Below, piece by piece: positions 8,342-20,731 of a DNA stretch of 64,000 bases (its first letter is position 1; each line of letters starts with the position of its first letter). Source of the DNA: Anaerolineae bacterium (GTDB lineage: Bacteria > Chloroflexota > Anaerolineae > Aggregatilineales > Phototrophicaceae); the NCBI GenBank assembly GCA_023382675.1, contig JAHDWN010000003.1, forward strand, positions 156,038 to 220,037, read 5' to 3'. The notes below the pieces were generated by a model that was given only the letters and a program-made list of their open reading frames with translations, searched no databases and was not told the origin of the DNA. Both the position numbers and the translations under genes were made by a program.

Positions 8342-10093
8342 ATGGCAGTGATTCTTGGCATCAACACGCATCACGCCGGCTCATCCGCTGCGCTCGTTGT
8401 GGATGGTATACCGGTCGCGGCGGTGGCGGAAGAACGCTTGAACCGCGTGAAATACTATGCCGGGTTTCCCAAACTGAGTGTGCTCAAAGTCCTCGAGATC
8501 GGCGGCATCTCCTTCCGGGAGATCGATTATGTCGCCGTCGGGCGCGACGCCAACGCCAACCTGTCTCGCAAAGTCGAATACGTGGTGCGCAACCCAAGCA
8601 AGCTGCTCAATCTGGTCAAGATCAGGAGCGCGCGCACGGCGCTCGGCGATCTCAAGCAGCTACTCGTGGAGGAGTGCGGGGCGAACCCTGCCGATCTGCG
8701 CTTTGAGCAGATCAATGTCGAGCATCACCTGGCGCACATTGCTAGCGCCTATTATGTGTCGCCGTGGGAACATGCCGCCGGGTTCAGCATGGATGGTTCG
8801 GGCGATTTCGTGACCTGTATGCTGGCGGAATGCCGCGGGCAGGAGATTGAGATCAAGCAGCGGGTCTATGTGCCACATTCGCTGGGGTCGCTCTATTCGA
8901 TGGTTTGCCAGTACATCGGCTATGGCAAATATGGCGACGAAGGCAAGGTCATGGGTCTGGCTCCCTATGGCGAGGCCGCCTACATGGACACGTTTCGCGA
9001 CATGGTATCCACGACCGGCAATGCCTTCGAACTAAATCCGGCCTACTTCATGCCCTTCGGCTCGAACCAGGGCGTGGAGATGAACGAAAAAGGCGAAATG
9101 ATCCTTCTGCGCCACTATTCCGACAAAATAACGGAGTTGTTCGGCAGTCCGCGTGAACCCTACACAGAAATCGCCAAGCGCGACATGGATCTGGCCTTCT
9201 GTTTGCAGCAGACCTTCGAAGACATCTACATGCACATGCTCAACGTGCTGCACCGGCAGGTGCCGGCCGAGCGCATCGCCATGGCAGGCGGCGCAGTCCT
9301 CAACAGCGTTGCCAATGGCAAGCTCTTCGACGAGACGCCGTTCCGCGAGACATGCATCCAACCGGCTGCTGGCGACGAAGGCCTATCGCTGGGGGCGGCG
9401 CTCTACGTCAGCCAGTCCGTGCTCCACGAGCCACGACGTTACGTCATGCAGGATGCTTATCTCGGCCCCGAATACAGCCCCGCCGCGACCAAATCTGCCT
9501 TGGATGCCGCCCACGTGGACTATCAGCAGCTACCGCGCGAGCAGCTTTTGCAGGCGACCGTCGCTGAAATCGAGCAGGGCAATGTCGTCGGCTGGTTTCA
9601 GGGGCGGATGGAGTGGGGGCCGCGCGCGCTCGGCAACCGGTCGATCCTGGCGCATCCGGGTCTCGAAAACATGAAGGATGTGCTCAACGCGCGCATCAAA
9701 CGCCGCGAATGGTTTCGCCCGTTTGCGCCGGTCGTGCTCGCCGAACGGCAGACGGAGATTTTCGAGTATCATCACCCGTCGCCTTTTATGCTGCACGTCT
9801 ACAAGATCAAGCCGGAATGGCGCGCACGGCTGGCTGCTGTGCGCCACGTCGATGATACCGGACGCCTCCAGACCGTCTCGCGCGACGAGAATCCGCTCTA
9901 CTACGATCTCGTCCAAGCATTTGGCGAGCGCACCGGCATCCCGGTGTTGATCAACACCAGCTTCAACGAGAACGAGCCGATCATCTGCACGCCGGAAGAA
10001 GCAGTCGATTGCTATCTGCGCACGCGCATGGATACGCTCGTCATCGGCGATTACCTGTGCCGAAAACCGGCGTCGGATGAGGCGGAACAATAA
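8342..10093 (+). CDS. Carbamoyltransferase, NodU/CmcH/TobZ family
   Basis: A 583-residue two-domain enzyme that transfers a carbamoyl group from carbamoyl phosphate to a hydroxyl via a carbamoyl-adenylate. The N-terminal YrdC/Kae1-like domain starts ILGINTHHAGSSAALV and has the metal-binding HxxxH at His128/His132 (EHHLAHIASAY) and SMDGSGDFVT. The C-terminal carbamoyltransferase domain has the hallmark WGPRALGNRSILAHP and INTSFNENEPI. The start at 8342 has an AAGGGA-like ribosome site. It follows the glycosyltransferases on the same strand, so it probably carbamoylates a sugar of the surface polysaccharide. Confidence 0.93.
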   Translation: MAVILGINTHHAGSSAALVVDGIPVAAVAEERLNRVKYYAGFPKLSVLKVLEIGGISFREIDYVAVGRDANANLSRKVEYVVRNPSKLLNLVKIRSARTALGDLKQLLVEECGANPADLRFEQINVEHHLAHIASAYYVSPWEHAAGFSMDGSGDFVTCMLAECRGQEIEIKQRVYVPHSLGSLYSMVCQYIGYGKYGDEGKVMGLAPYGEAAYMDTFRDMVSTTGNAFELNPAYFMPFGSNQGVEMNEKGEMILLRHYSDKITELFGSPREPYTEIAKRDMDLAFCLQQTFEDIYMHMLNVLHRQVPAERIAMAGGAVLNSVANGKLFDETPFRETCIQPAAGDEGLSLGAALYVSQSVLHEPRRYVMQDAYLGPEYSPAATKSALDAAHVDYQQLPREQLLQATVAEIEQGNVVGWFQGRMEWGPRALGNRSILAHPGLENMKDVLNARIKRREWFRPFAPVVLAERQTEIFEYHHPSPFMLHVYKIKPEWRARLAAVRHVDDTGRLQTVSRDENPLYYDLVQAFGERTGIPVLINTSFNENEPIICTPEEAVDCYLRTRMDTLVIGDYLCRKPASDEAEQ

Positions 10094-10138
10094 GGGCCTG
10101 GCGATGCCAAGCCCTGATGAAGGTCAGAAGATCGTGCG

Positions 10139-11632
<1,494 letters not shown>

Positions 11633-11637
11633 CTCAT

Positions 11638-12120
11638 TTACTCCAACGGCAGCGCAGTGACATGCTTGACCTCGCGCAGGGCGACGCTCGTTTCCAGGTG
11701 ACTGACGCCGGGCAGGATCGAGAGCCGTTCGACCAGCAGGTGTTCGAGCGCCTTGCGGTTGGGCGCGACGACCTTGAGCAAGAAATCGGCGTCGCCGGTC
11801 AGGTGATGGCATTCGAGCACCTCCGGCATCTCCAGCACCACCTGCTCGAAGGCGGCGATGTGATCGCGATGATGGCGCGCGACCGAGACGCGGACGAAAC
11901 AGATCAGATCCAGCCCCAGCAGTTCGTGATCGAGGATTGCCACGTAGCGCTGGATGTAGCCGCGGTCCTCCAACCGTTTGATGCGATGATGGACGGCTGG
12001 CTGTGACAGGTTGAGGCGGCGGCCCAACTCCGCCTTGCTGATGCTCGAGTCATCTTGCAGAAGCTTGAGGATTTCCACGTCCATGTCGTCGAGTCCGGTG
12101 CGTCGCGTCAATTCATTCAT
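11638..12120 (-). CDS. Lrp/AsnC-family transcriptional regulator
   Basis: A 160-residue regulator with the standard two-part layout. An N-terminal winged HTH (LDDMDVEILKLLQDD...SKAELGRRLNLSQPAVHHRIKRLEDRG) binds DNA. A C-terminal RAM/ACT-like domain (VFVRVSV-type strand, VLECHHLTGDADFLLKV) usually senses an amino acid and sets the oligomeric state. The length fits the family. It is the gene directly upstream of tpl on the same strand, which suggests it responds to tyrosine or another amino acid and controls the lyase. That link is inferred; enterobacterial tpl uses TyrR instead. Confidence 0.9.
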   Translation of the reverse strand: MNELTRRTGLDDMDVEILKLLQDDSSISKAELGRRLNLSQPAVHHRIKRLEDRGYIQRYVAILDHELLGLDLICFVRVSVARHHRDHIAAFEQVVLEMPEVLECHHLTGDADFLLKVVAPNRKALEHLLVERLSILPGVSHLETSVALREVKHVTALPLE

Positions 12121-12377
12121 GGTGCCTGCCTATCTCGTAGTCTAAAGGAAACGAGCCAATTCGCCGAATACGAGAAAGGATTCAAAGTTCTATCGGCGAT
12201 TCTATTATGAATGCTTCTCGATGGGGTGACGGATTACGTGCCTGTCAGGCTGTAAGTGATGCCCGGTTGGGCGGAAGCGGTGGATGGAGCAGGCTGATAC
12301 AACGTCGCTAGCCGGATCATGCGTAAGGCAAAAAAGCCACTTAAGTTTTAAGAGCAACCTGCGCCTATGTTAAGCGT
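12121..12377. other. Divergent intergenic region without a gene
   Basis: This stretch separates the minus-strand AsnC gene from the plus-strand CHAD gene. It is AT-richer than its neighbours and must hold the AsnC promoter, but no hexamer pair stands out. The only clear element is the CHAD promoter immediately to its right. No RNA gene or small protein was recognised. Confidence 0.5.
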
Positions 12378-12406
12378 TTGGCGCTCGCTTAAACAGCTAT
12401 TAAAAT
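12370..12406 (+). promoter_or_regulatory. Promoter with overlapping dyad upstream of the CHAD gene
   Basis: TTGGCG (12378-12383) and TAAAAT (12401-12406) are spaced by exactly 17 bp, a good housekeeping-sigma promoter. An inverted repeat, TTAAGCG-N9-CGCTTAA (12370-12392), covers the -35 element and could be an operator. The predicted transcript start near 12413 supports translation of CHAD from 12442 rather than from upstream codons. Confidence 0.55.
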
Positions 12407-12441
12407 ATGACATCTCACCTGCCCGCACGGAAGGCGAACCC

Positions 12442-13401
12442 ATGGACATCATCGACACTCCCGATACGCAGCTTATTGACGTTTTGCGCGCGGCAGTGCA
12501 GCCGATTGATCCGCACGACCCCATGTCGGAAGCAGGGCGTAAAGCTCTCCTGCGAGATTTCGTGCGCATGTTGGAACATGAAGCCGGGAGCAAGACGGGC
12601 GAAGACATCGAAGACGTGCATCAGATGCGCGTTTCGACCCGCCGTATGCGCAGTGCCCTCCGGTTGCTCGAACCCTACTACAAAGGCAAGCCGGTACGAT
12701 ACTTCCGCGCGCGGCTAACGACAATTGCCGATGCGCTGGGCGAGGTGCGCGACCTCGATGTGATGATTGACAATCTGAGCCAATTCCAGACGAAGCATAA
12801 CGCCCATCTCGACGGCACGATTGCCCTGCTCGATGCCGAGCTGCAGACCGCGCGCGCGGATCTCGTGCGCGTGCTTGAAAAGAAAGGCTACGCGCGTTTC
12901 ATCGATAAGTTTGCCGACTTCCTGACGACGGTTGGGGCGGGCGCGCGCAAGGTGGACCATGACTCGGTTGTGCCCAGCCAACTGCGCCATCTGCTGCCGA
13001 CGCAGGTCTACGAACATCTGGGCGCGGTGCGTGCCTACGACGCGGTTGTCGACCAGGGCGAAGCGACAACGCTGCATGCGCTGCGCATCGAATTCAAGCG
13101 TCTGCGCTACCTGGTGCATTTCTTCAGCGAGATCATGGGGCCGAGCGCGGAAGACTTCCTGAAGGAATTGAAGGCGATTCAGGATCATCTCGGCACGATG
13201 CAGGACATTCAAGTCGCGTCGGATCGCCTGGAGGATCTGATGCCGGATCTCGATGATGAAGATGCCGCCGGCCTGAGCGCCTACCTGGACGCGCTCAATA
13301 TACAGTTAGAAGCGCTCGACGCCAGCTTCCCGCAGGTGTGGAAGCGCTTCAACTCGGCGGCGATCCAGCGCAAGCTGGCCTCGGCGCTGGTGGCGCTGTA
13401 G
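12442..13401 (+). CDS. CHAD domain protein (polyphosphate-binding family)
   Basis: A 319-residue, largely alpha-helical protein. The CHAD signature is clear: DVHQMRVSTRRMRSALRLLEPYYKG, then GEVRDLDVMI and LHALRIEFKRLRYLVHFFSE, with the conserved His and basic residues that bind polyphosphate in this family. CHAD proteins associate with polyphosphate granules or stand next to CYTH phosphatases; no CYTH gene is seen here. The start at 12442 is chosen because GGAAGG lies 7 bp before it and the promoter ends near 12406; a longer reading from 12367 would precede the promoter. Confidence 0.9.
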   Translation: MDIIDTPDTQLIDVLRAAVQPIDPHDPMSEAGRKALLRDFVRMLEHEAGSKTGEDIEDVHQMRVSTRRMRSALRLLEPYYKGKPVRYFRARLTTIADALGEVRDLDVMIDNLSQFQTKHNAHLDGTIALLDAELQTARADLVRVLEKKGYARFIDKFADFLTTVGAGARKVDHDSVVPSQLRHLLPTQVYEHLGAVRAYDAVVDQGEATTLHALRIEFKRLRYLVHFFSEIMGPSAEDFLKELKAIQDHLGTMQDIQVASDRLEDLMPDLDDEDAAGLSAYLDALNIQLEALDASFPQVWKRFNSAAIQRKLASALVAL

Positions 13402-13438
13402 TTGCGGCCTGGATGTATCAAAATCTGAATGAAATGTC

Positions 13439-13489
13439 GTAGGGGTGACCCGGCGGGTCGCCCAGGGCAAGCCATCAGATTGCCCCTAC
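13439..13489. repeat. Palindromic intergenic element (GTAG...CTAC type)
   Basis: The element begins GTAGGGG and ends CCCCTAC. Inside are two nested inverted repeats, GACCC-GGC-GGGTC and GGGCAA...TTGCCC. It belongs to a set of similar intergenic palindromes with different cores in this window. Confidence 0.6.
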
Positions 13490-13622
13490 AGCGGATGCCG
13501 ACAGTTGAAAACTATTCTTTCCCCAACCCCTGGCGAGAGCAGCAGATCTGCCCCATTTTGAAACGCGCCTGTTTGAAACCGCTAATTGTCTGACCGGCGC
13601 ATTTGTGGTTCAATACGCCGCT

Positions 13623-14789
13623 ATGCGACGTTGGCTCATCCTTCTACTCTTGATCCTGGGCGGATGCGGCGGTGACGCGGTCGTTTTCGCGCCGACACCA
13701 CCCCCGCCTGACGTGTCGCCGCTGCGTTACCAGCATCCCGGCGGCGTTTTCAGTATTGTCGTGCCGCGCACGTGGTCAGTCTACGAGGTCAACACAACAG
13801 AACTCGCCGCGACCGCGTTTTCAGCGCCGGACGCGCGCGAGTCTACCCTGTCGGTTGCCGTCGTCAACCTGGGCACCACGCCGGACGCCGATGCTTTTGC
13901 CGCGCTCCTCAATCGCTATCAGACGCAGGTGCGCGCCGACGTCGAGTTCTACACCGAGCAGGATCGGCAGGCGATGGGCGATGGCAGCTGGCGCATGACC
14001 GGGCTGCGGCAGTTGCCGGGCGGTCAGACTCAGCCGCTGAACACGTTTGTGCAGATGTTCGGCAGCCAGATGGCCGTCGTCGATGTCGTCGTACCACGTG
14101 ATGCTGCCGCGCAGGTGGAGATGCAGCGCATCGTCAACACGCTCCAGGTTGACAGCGCCGCGCCGCTCGATGTGACCGACCTGAGCACGTTGTCCTCGGC
14201 CAAGCGTTCCGGGCTGGCGCTGCTGCATCTGTATGCCTGGTCAACCGCCGAAGGTGTCTTCTTCATCACCGGCGAGGTCGCTAACTACGGCACGGCGGCG
14301 GTCAGCCCTGCGCCGGTGCGCGCGCTGATGACGACCGCCGAAGGCCAGCCGCTGCTCGAAGCCGTCGATACGGTCATGGGCTACGGCATCCCGCCGGGCG
14401 GGTTCGCGCCCTTCAGCCTGCGTTTCGGCCAGGGCCAGCCGAACAACGCGCGCGATTACGAGGTTTACCTGGGCGGGGATGATTGGCAGTCAGAGCTAGG
14501 CGAGCCGCTGTTCCCGGCGGAGCAGTTGCTCACGAGCGACGAATCGAGCTTCGACGCGCTCGGCAGGCTGATCGTGCGCGGCGAAGTCGTGAATACCGGC
14601 GACGCAGTGGCGCAAGCGCCGCGCGCCGTCATCACCATCTTTGACGCGGCGCAAAACGTGATCGCGGCGGGGTTTGCCGATCTGGCTGTCGCCTCGCTTG
14701 CGCCGGGCGAACGCGCGCCCTACGAGATCGCCGTGCCGGAACTCGGCGGCGAGCCGGTCAGCTACATTGTGGTCGTGCAGGCGAAGTAG
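13623..14789 (+). CDS. Secreted lipoprotein with FxLYD-like repeats, function unknown
   Basis: A 388-residue exported lipoprotein: MRRWLILLLLILGGC is a short signal with a lipobox ending at Cys15. A Pro-rich linker follows, then a domain around residues 35-180 (GVFSIVVPRTWSVYEV...) resembling the PsbP/DUF1795-like fold often seen in such lipoproteins. The C-terminal half has two related beta-sandwich stretches (FFITGEVANYGTAAV and LIVRGEVVNTGDAVAQAP), the pattern of FxLYD domains. No catalytic motif is visible. It is tail to tail with the PfkB kinase gene (1 bp gap). It probably acts on the outer face of the membrane; its role is not known. Confidence 0.75.
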   Translation: MRRWLILLLLILGGCGGDAVVFAPTPPPPDVSPLRYQHPGGVFSIVVPRTWSVYEVNTTELAATAFSAPDARESTLSVAVVNLGTTPDADAFAALLNRYQTQVRADVEFYTEQDRQAMGDGSWRMTGLRQLPGGQTQPLNTFVQMFGSQMAVVDVVVPRDAAAQVEMQRIVNTLQVDSAAPLDVTDLSTLSSAKRSGLALLHLYAWSTAEGVFFITGEVANYGTAAVSPAPVRALMTTAEGQPLLEAVDTVMGYGIPPGGFAPFSLRFGQGQPNNARDYEVYLGGDDWQSELGEPLFPAEQLLTSDESSFDALGRLIVRGEVVNTGDAVAQAPRAVITIFDAAQNVIAAGFADLAVASLAPGERAPYEIAVPELGGEPVSYIVVVQAK

Positions 14790-14790
14790 C

Positions 14791-15726
14791 TCACCCCATC
14801 GCTTCAACCTGCGTCCCGGCCATCATTGCCTCGAACTGATCCCAGGTGAAGCGCCCGCCGCCCATCGACAGCGCGTTGGCTGCACCGGCAGCGACCGCCT
14901 GGCGCAGCGCTTTGACCGGCGGATGCCCGCGCAGGAAGCCCACCAGCAGCCCGGCGAAGAACGAATCGCCGCTGCCGACATCGCTGACGATCTGAATGTG
15001 TGGCGGTGTGGCGCGCCAGACCTCGCCCTGCATGGAGAGCACTGCGCCCGCCGCGCCCATCGTCACGACGACCGGCGCGTGAATGCGCCCGCTCAACTGC
15101 GTGGCGGCCTCGGCGGCTGCCTGGGGTGTCGTGACCGTCAGGTTCAGGATCGCGCCGATCTCCGCCTGATTGACCTTGATGCCGCAGCCGCCCAGATCGA
15201 GCGCCGCCGCCAGCCCTTCGCCGCTGCTATCCACCCAGACGATCTTGCCTGCCTCGCGCAGCACGCGCAGCAGATCCTGAAACAGCGCGGCTGGCGAACC
15301 AGGGGGCAAACTGCCGCCAAAGCAGATGAACTCGCTGCCCGCGCTGGCTTCCAGGAGGTCGTTCTGGAGGCGCGCCCAGTCTTCCGGCAGCGCTTCCGGC
15401 CCGGTCTCGTTGACCACCGTCGTGATCTGGCGCTCGGTATCGGCCATGACGATGCAGGTGCGCGTTTCGCCATGAGCGAGGAGTGTCCAGTGCTGGTGGA
15501 TGCCTTCCGCATCCAGCATTTCGGTGATGTGCTGGCCGGTGTGCCCGGCGAGGAACCCGGCGCACTGTGCCAGCCCGCCCAGCCCGCTGACGGCGCGCGC
15601 GACGTTGATGCCCTTGCCGCCGGCGCCGACGTGGTGCGTCGATGAGCGAAAGACGCCGCCGTCGCCATAGCCGGGGATGACGTACGTGCGATCCATGGTC
15701 GGGTTGGGCGTGACGCAAACGATCAT
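14791..15726 (-). CDS. PfkB-family sugar kinase, 1-phosphofructokinase subfamily
   Basis: A 311-residue ribokinase-fold kinase. It begins MIVCVTPNPTMDRTYVI as in the FruK/LacC subfamily, with VGAGGKGINVARAVSGLG as PfkB signature 1 and SDVGSGDSFFAGLLVGFL as signature 2, containing the catalytic Asp and anion hole. It likely phosphorylates fructose 1-phosphate, tagatose 6-phosphate or a related sugar phosphate with ATP. No PTS genes are nearby, so the fruK assignment is not secure. The start at 15726 has a TATAAT 35 bp upstream. It is the last gene in a minus-strand run after the P-type ATPase. Confidence 0.88.
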   Translation of the reverse strand: MIVCVTPNPTMDRTYVIPGYGDGGVFRSSTHHVGAGGKGINVARAVSGLGGLAQCAGFLAGHTGQHITEMLDAEGIHQHWTLLAHGETRTCIVMADTERQITTVVNETGPEALPEDWARLQNDLLEASAGSEFICFGGSLPPGSPAALFQDLLRVLREAGKIVWVDSSGEGLAAALDLGGCGIKVNQAEIGAILNLTVTTPQAAAEAATQLSGRIHAPVVVTMGAAGAVLSMQGEVWRATPPHIQIVSDVGSGDSFFAGLLVGFLRGHPPVKALRQAVAAGAANALSMGGGRFTWDQFEAMMAGTQVEAMG

Positions 15727-15760
15727 GCGCTGTCCTTGGTCTGTCGAGGATAGGAGCAGA

Positions 15761-15766
15761 ATTATA
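15761..15766 (-). promoter_or_regulatory. Candidate -10 element for the PfkB kinase gene
   Basis: On the minus strand TATAAT stands 35 bp upstream of the kinase start codon. No clear -35 hexamer is found at the expected distance because the upstream DNA is the TTGGCT-type repeat. Confidence 0.4.
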
Positions 15767-15770
15767 ATCG

Positions 15771-15895
15771 GCGATTGGGTATTGGGCATTGGCTTTTGGC
15801 GTATAGCTGATAGCCAATAGCCCTTAGCCGGATAGGCAACTGGCTATCGGCGTTCGGCTGTCAGCTTTTGGCTAATGTGCCAATCCGCTAATTCG
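15771..15895. repeat. Dispersed TTGGCT/CAGCTTT intergenic repeat, copy 2
   Basis: About 125 bp of short degenerate units (ATTGGGT, TTGGCTTTTGGC, TAGCTGATAGCC, TGGCTATCGGC, CTGTCAGCTTTTGGCTAAT). The latter part closely matches the copy at 11573-11632. It fills the gap between the PfkB and P-type ATPase genes. Confidence 0.6.
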
Positions 15896-18559
<2,664 letters not shown>

Positions 18560-18722
18560 TCAGATCTTCATCCCTGATAGAGTGTGATATGTAAACGGAT
18601 AGATGACATGCATCCAGCTTATATCCCAAGATCGCGTGTAACAAGGCCCACCCGACCTACATTCAGCGCCAGCCCATCAACTGCGGTTGCGTTACCTTTT
18701 GCGCTGTGGACACGATATAGAG

Positions 18723-19316
18723 ATGACAGAGCGGCGTCAGAAAGGATGTGACCGCGTGACCGTTCCGACGACGAAAGCAGCCAGCGACGACGCGCCCCTG
18801 GCCTTGATCGCCCAGACAGAGTCATCGGCGTTTGGCGAACTCTATCTCCGCCACACGGCGCGCGTCTACCGCTATATCTACATCCGCGTTGGGCAGGCGC
18901 AGCTTGCCGACGACCTGACAGCAGAGACATTCCTGGCAGCCTTCAAGAGCCTGGCGGCGTATCGGGAGCACGGGGCCTTCGCCGGGTGGCTGCTCGGCAT
19001 CGCGCGCAACGTGGTTGCCGATCATTTTCGTGCGCACAAGCCCAATCTCTCGCTCGATGCGCTCGGCGATCAGCCGGAGGATCAACCGTCGCCGGAAGAA
19101 AGCGTCGGGCAGCGCCTGGAGATCGAAAGCCTGCGCCGCGCGCTGCGCCACCTGACCGACGAGCAGGCAGAGGTCGTCCGGCTGCGGATGTTTGCCGAAC
19201 TCAGCACGTCTGAAACCGCCCGCTTGATGGGCAAGAGCGAAGCCGCGATCAAGATGCTGCTCCACCGCGCTCTGCGGGACCTGCGCCAGCACCTGCGGCT
19301 GGAGGAATCACGATGA
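18723..19316 (+). CDS. ECF-type RNA polymerase sigma factor
   Basis: A sigma factor of ~197 residues with only regions 2 and 4. Region 2: FGELYLRHTARVYRYIYIR, then DDLTAETFLAAFKSLAAYR and FAGWLLGIARNVVADHFR. Region 4: LTDEQAEVVRLRMFAELS followed by the HTH TSETARLMGKSEAAIKMLLHRAL. A GTG at 18756 with AAAGGA 9 bp upstream is an equally good start and would drop 11 residues. The stop overlaps the next gene's start as ATGA (19313-19316), a classic sigma/anti-sigma arrangement. No GGAAC/CGTC-type autoregulated promoter could be identified upstream. It probably controls envelope or carbohydrate genes when released by its partner. Confidence 0.92.
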   Translation: MTERRQKGCDRVTVPTTKAASDDAPLALIAQTESSAFGELYLRHTARVYRYIYIRVGQAQLADDLTAETFLAAFKSLAAYREHGAFAGWLLGIARNVVADHFRAHKPNLSLDALGDQPEDQPSPEESVGQRLEIESLRRALRHLTDEQAEVVRLRMFAELSTSETARLMGKSEAAIKMLLHRALRDLRQHLRLEESR

Positions 19317-20728
19317 ACGATGAACGATCCAATGCCGACCGGTTGAGCCGCTCCATCGACCATCTGCACGCGGGCGAGGCTGACGACGCCGAGACGCCGG
19401 AAGCGCGGCTCGCCGCCGATCTGCACCGGCTGGCAGCCAGTATCGAGCCACCCGCCGACCTGATGCAGCGCTTGCTGCCGCCGCTGCACACCAATGGGCA
19501 ACCCGCACGACCTTACCACCACACAGTTCATGAGGAGAGACTGATGACTGCTGTACCCGCACACGCCCACGCTCAGGCAAAAAGCGCGCGCTTGCCGCTG
19601 ACGTTGGCGGCAGCGGCGGCCGCCGTCTTTCTGCTGCTGATCGTACTGCTCGGCCAGCCGAACGGCCAGCCGGTCGCAGCGCCGATTGTCGCCCAGGCCG
19701 CCACTGACACGCCCACGCCCATACCCACCGAGACGCCCACGCCAACCGCCGCAGCGGGGGTCATGCAGACGAGTCTGCCCCTGCCCGCCGGGGCTTACGT
19801 CGCTGATCTACGCCCTGAGACGCTCGCCCGGCTGCGTGCGACCGGCATGGAGTGGGTCGCCGTCAACCTGCCGTTCGAGATTCGTTCGGGCCTCGACAGC
19901 CTGGAACTGGCGAGCATGGTCATCAGCGCGGTTCATGCACAGGGACTGCGCATCATGCTCACGGTCACGGGCGCACCTCTGGATATGATGTCCCACCGTG
20001 AGACGTACACCCAGGATTACGCCAGCTTCATCGGCAGGGTGGCCGCGCTGTCACCAGATGCGATTCAAGTCTGGACCGAGCCGAACATCGACGTAAACTG
20101 GCTGACGGGTGAGATCAGCCCCTCGGCCTACGTGCAACTGCTCAGAGCGGCCTACGCCGCCATCAAAGCCGCCGATCCGAAAGTGATGGTGATCAGCGCC
20201 GCGCCCGCGCCGACCAGCGCACAGGCCATCGTCTCCGATCACGTCGTCAATGATGACACGTTCTACACGCTGATGGCGCAGGCAAACGCGGCCGATGTTG
20301 CCGACTGCATCGGCGTGCATTACGTCGAGGGCATCGTCCCGCCGGACGCGACCAGCGGCGACTCACGCGGCGAAACTGGCACACGCTATCTGGCGACGAT
20401 GCTGGAGCGCGCCGCCGCACCCTTCCGCGAGCGCGGTGATGATGTGCCGCTGTGCATCACCGAGTTGGGCTACGTCTCGCCGGAAGGCCTGCCGGAGCCG
20501 CTGCCCGACGATTTCGCCTGGGCCAACGAGACGACGCTCGCTGAGCAGAGCGCCTGGCTCGCCGGGGCTATCGACCTGATGAGCGGCCTGAGCAGCAGCC
20601 AGATCCGGCTCGTGCTCGTCTACAACTTCAACAGCGCCAGCCCGGCCATTTATGCACACGGCTACTCGATGCTGCGCCCCGACGGAAGCTGCCCCACCTG
20701 CGATGCGATTGCGGCGCTGCGCCGCTAG
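19313..20728 (+). CDS. Putative membrane anti-sigma factor fused to an extracellular glycosidase-like domain
   Basis: A 471-residue protein, translationally coupled to the ECF sigma gene. Residues 1-77 are a charged helical cytoplasmic part (RLSRSIDHLHAGEA...LAADLHRLAASIEPP) without the HxxxCxxC zinc motif. Residues 94-113 are one membrane helix. Residues 130-146 are a TPTPIPTETPTPT stalk. Residues ~155-471 are a TIM-barrel glycosidase-like domain of clan GH-A style. Candidate acid/base Glu256 is in VWTEPN (usually NEP) and nucleophile Glu384 in CITELGYVSPEG. Two other proteins here, starting at 40955 and 55457, carry the same domain. The likely role is sensing an external glycan and releasing the sigma factor, as RsgI/Rsi24C-type proteins of Clostridium thermocellum do; that is inference. 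Confidence 0.75.
   Translation: MNDERSNADRLSRSIDHLHAGEADDAETPEARLAADLHRLAASIEPPADLMQRLLPPLHTNGQPARPYHHTVHEERLMTAVPAHAHAQAKSARLPLTLAAAAAAVFLLLIVLLGQPNGQPVAAPIVAQAATDTPTPIPTETPTPTAAAGVMQTSLPLPAGAYVADLRPETLARLRATGMEWVAVNLPFEIRSGLDSLELASMVISAVHAQGLRIMLTVTGAPLDMMSHRETYTQDYASFIGRVAALSPDAIQVWTEPNIDVNWLTGEISPSAYVQLLRAAYAAIKAADPKVMVISAAPAPTSAQAIVSDHVVNDDTFYTLMAQANAADVADCIGVHYVEGIVPPDATSGDSRGETGTRYLATMLERAAAPFRERGDDVPLCITELGYVSPEGLPEPLPDDFAWANETTLAEQSAWLAGAIDLMSGLSSSQIRLVLVYNFNSASPAIYAHGYSMLRPDGSCPTCDAIAALRR
19532..19546 (+). promoter_or_regulatory. Internal ribosome binding site and in-frame ATG
   Basis: GAGGAGA (19532-19538) lies 5 bp before an in-frame ATG at 19544 (Met78 of the anti-sigma/glycosidase protein). 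This is a better site than that of most annotated genes here. Initiation there would make a product starting just before the membrane helix and lacking the sigma-binding segment. Confidence 0.5.
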
Positions 20729-20731
20729 GTG

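Noticed and set aside
19313-19543. A zinc-binding anti-sigma (ZAS) domain in the sensor N-terminus
   Set aside because: There is no His or Cys set of the HxxxCxxC type; the segment contains no cysteine.
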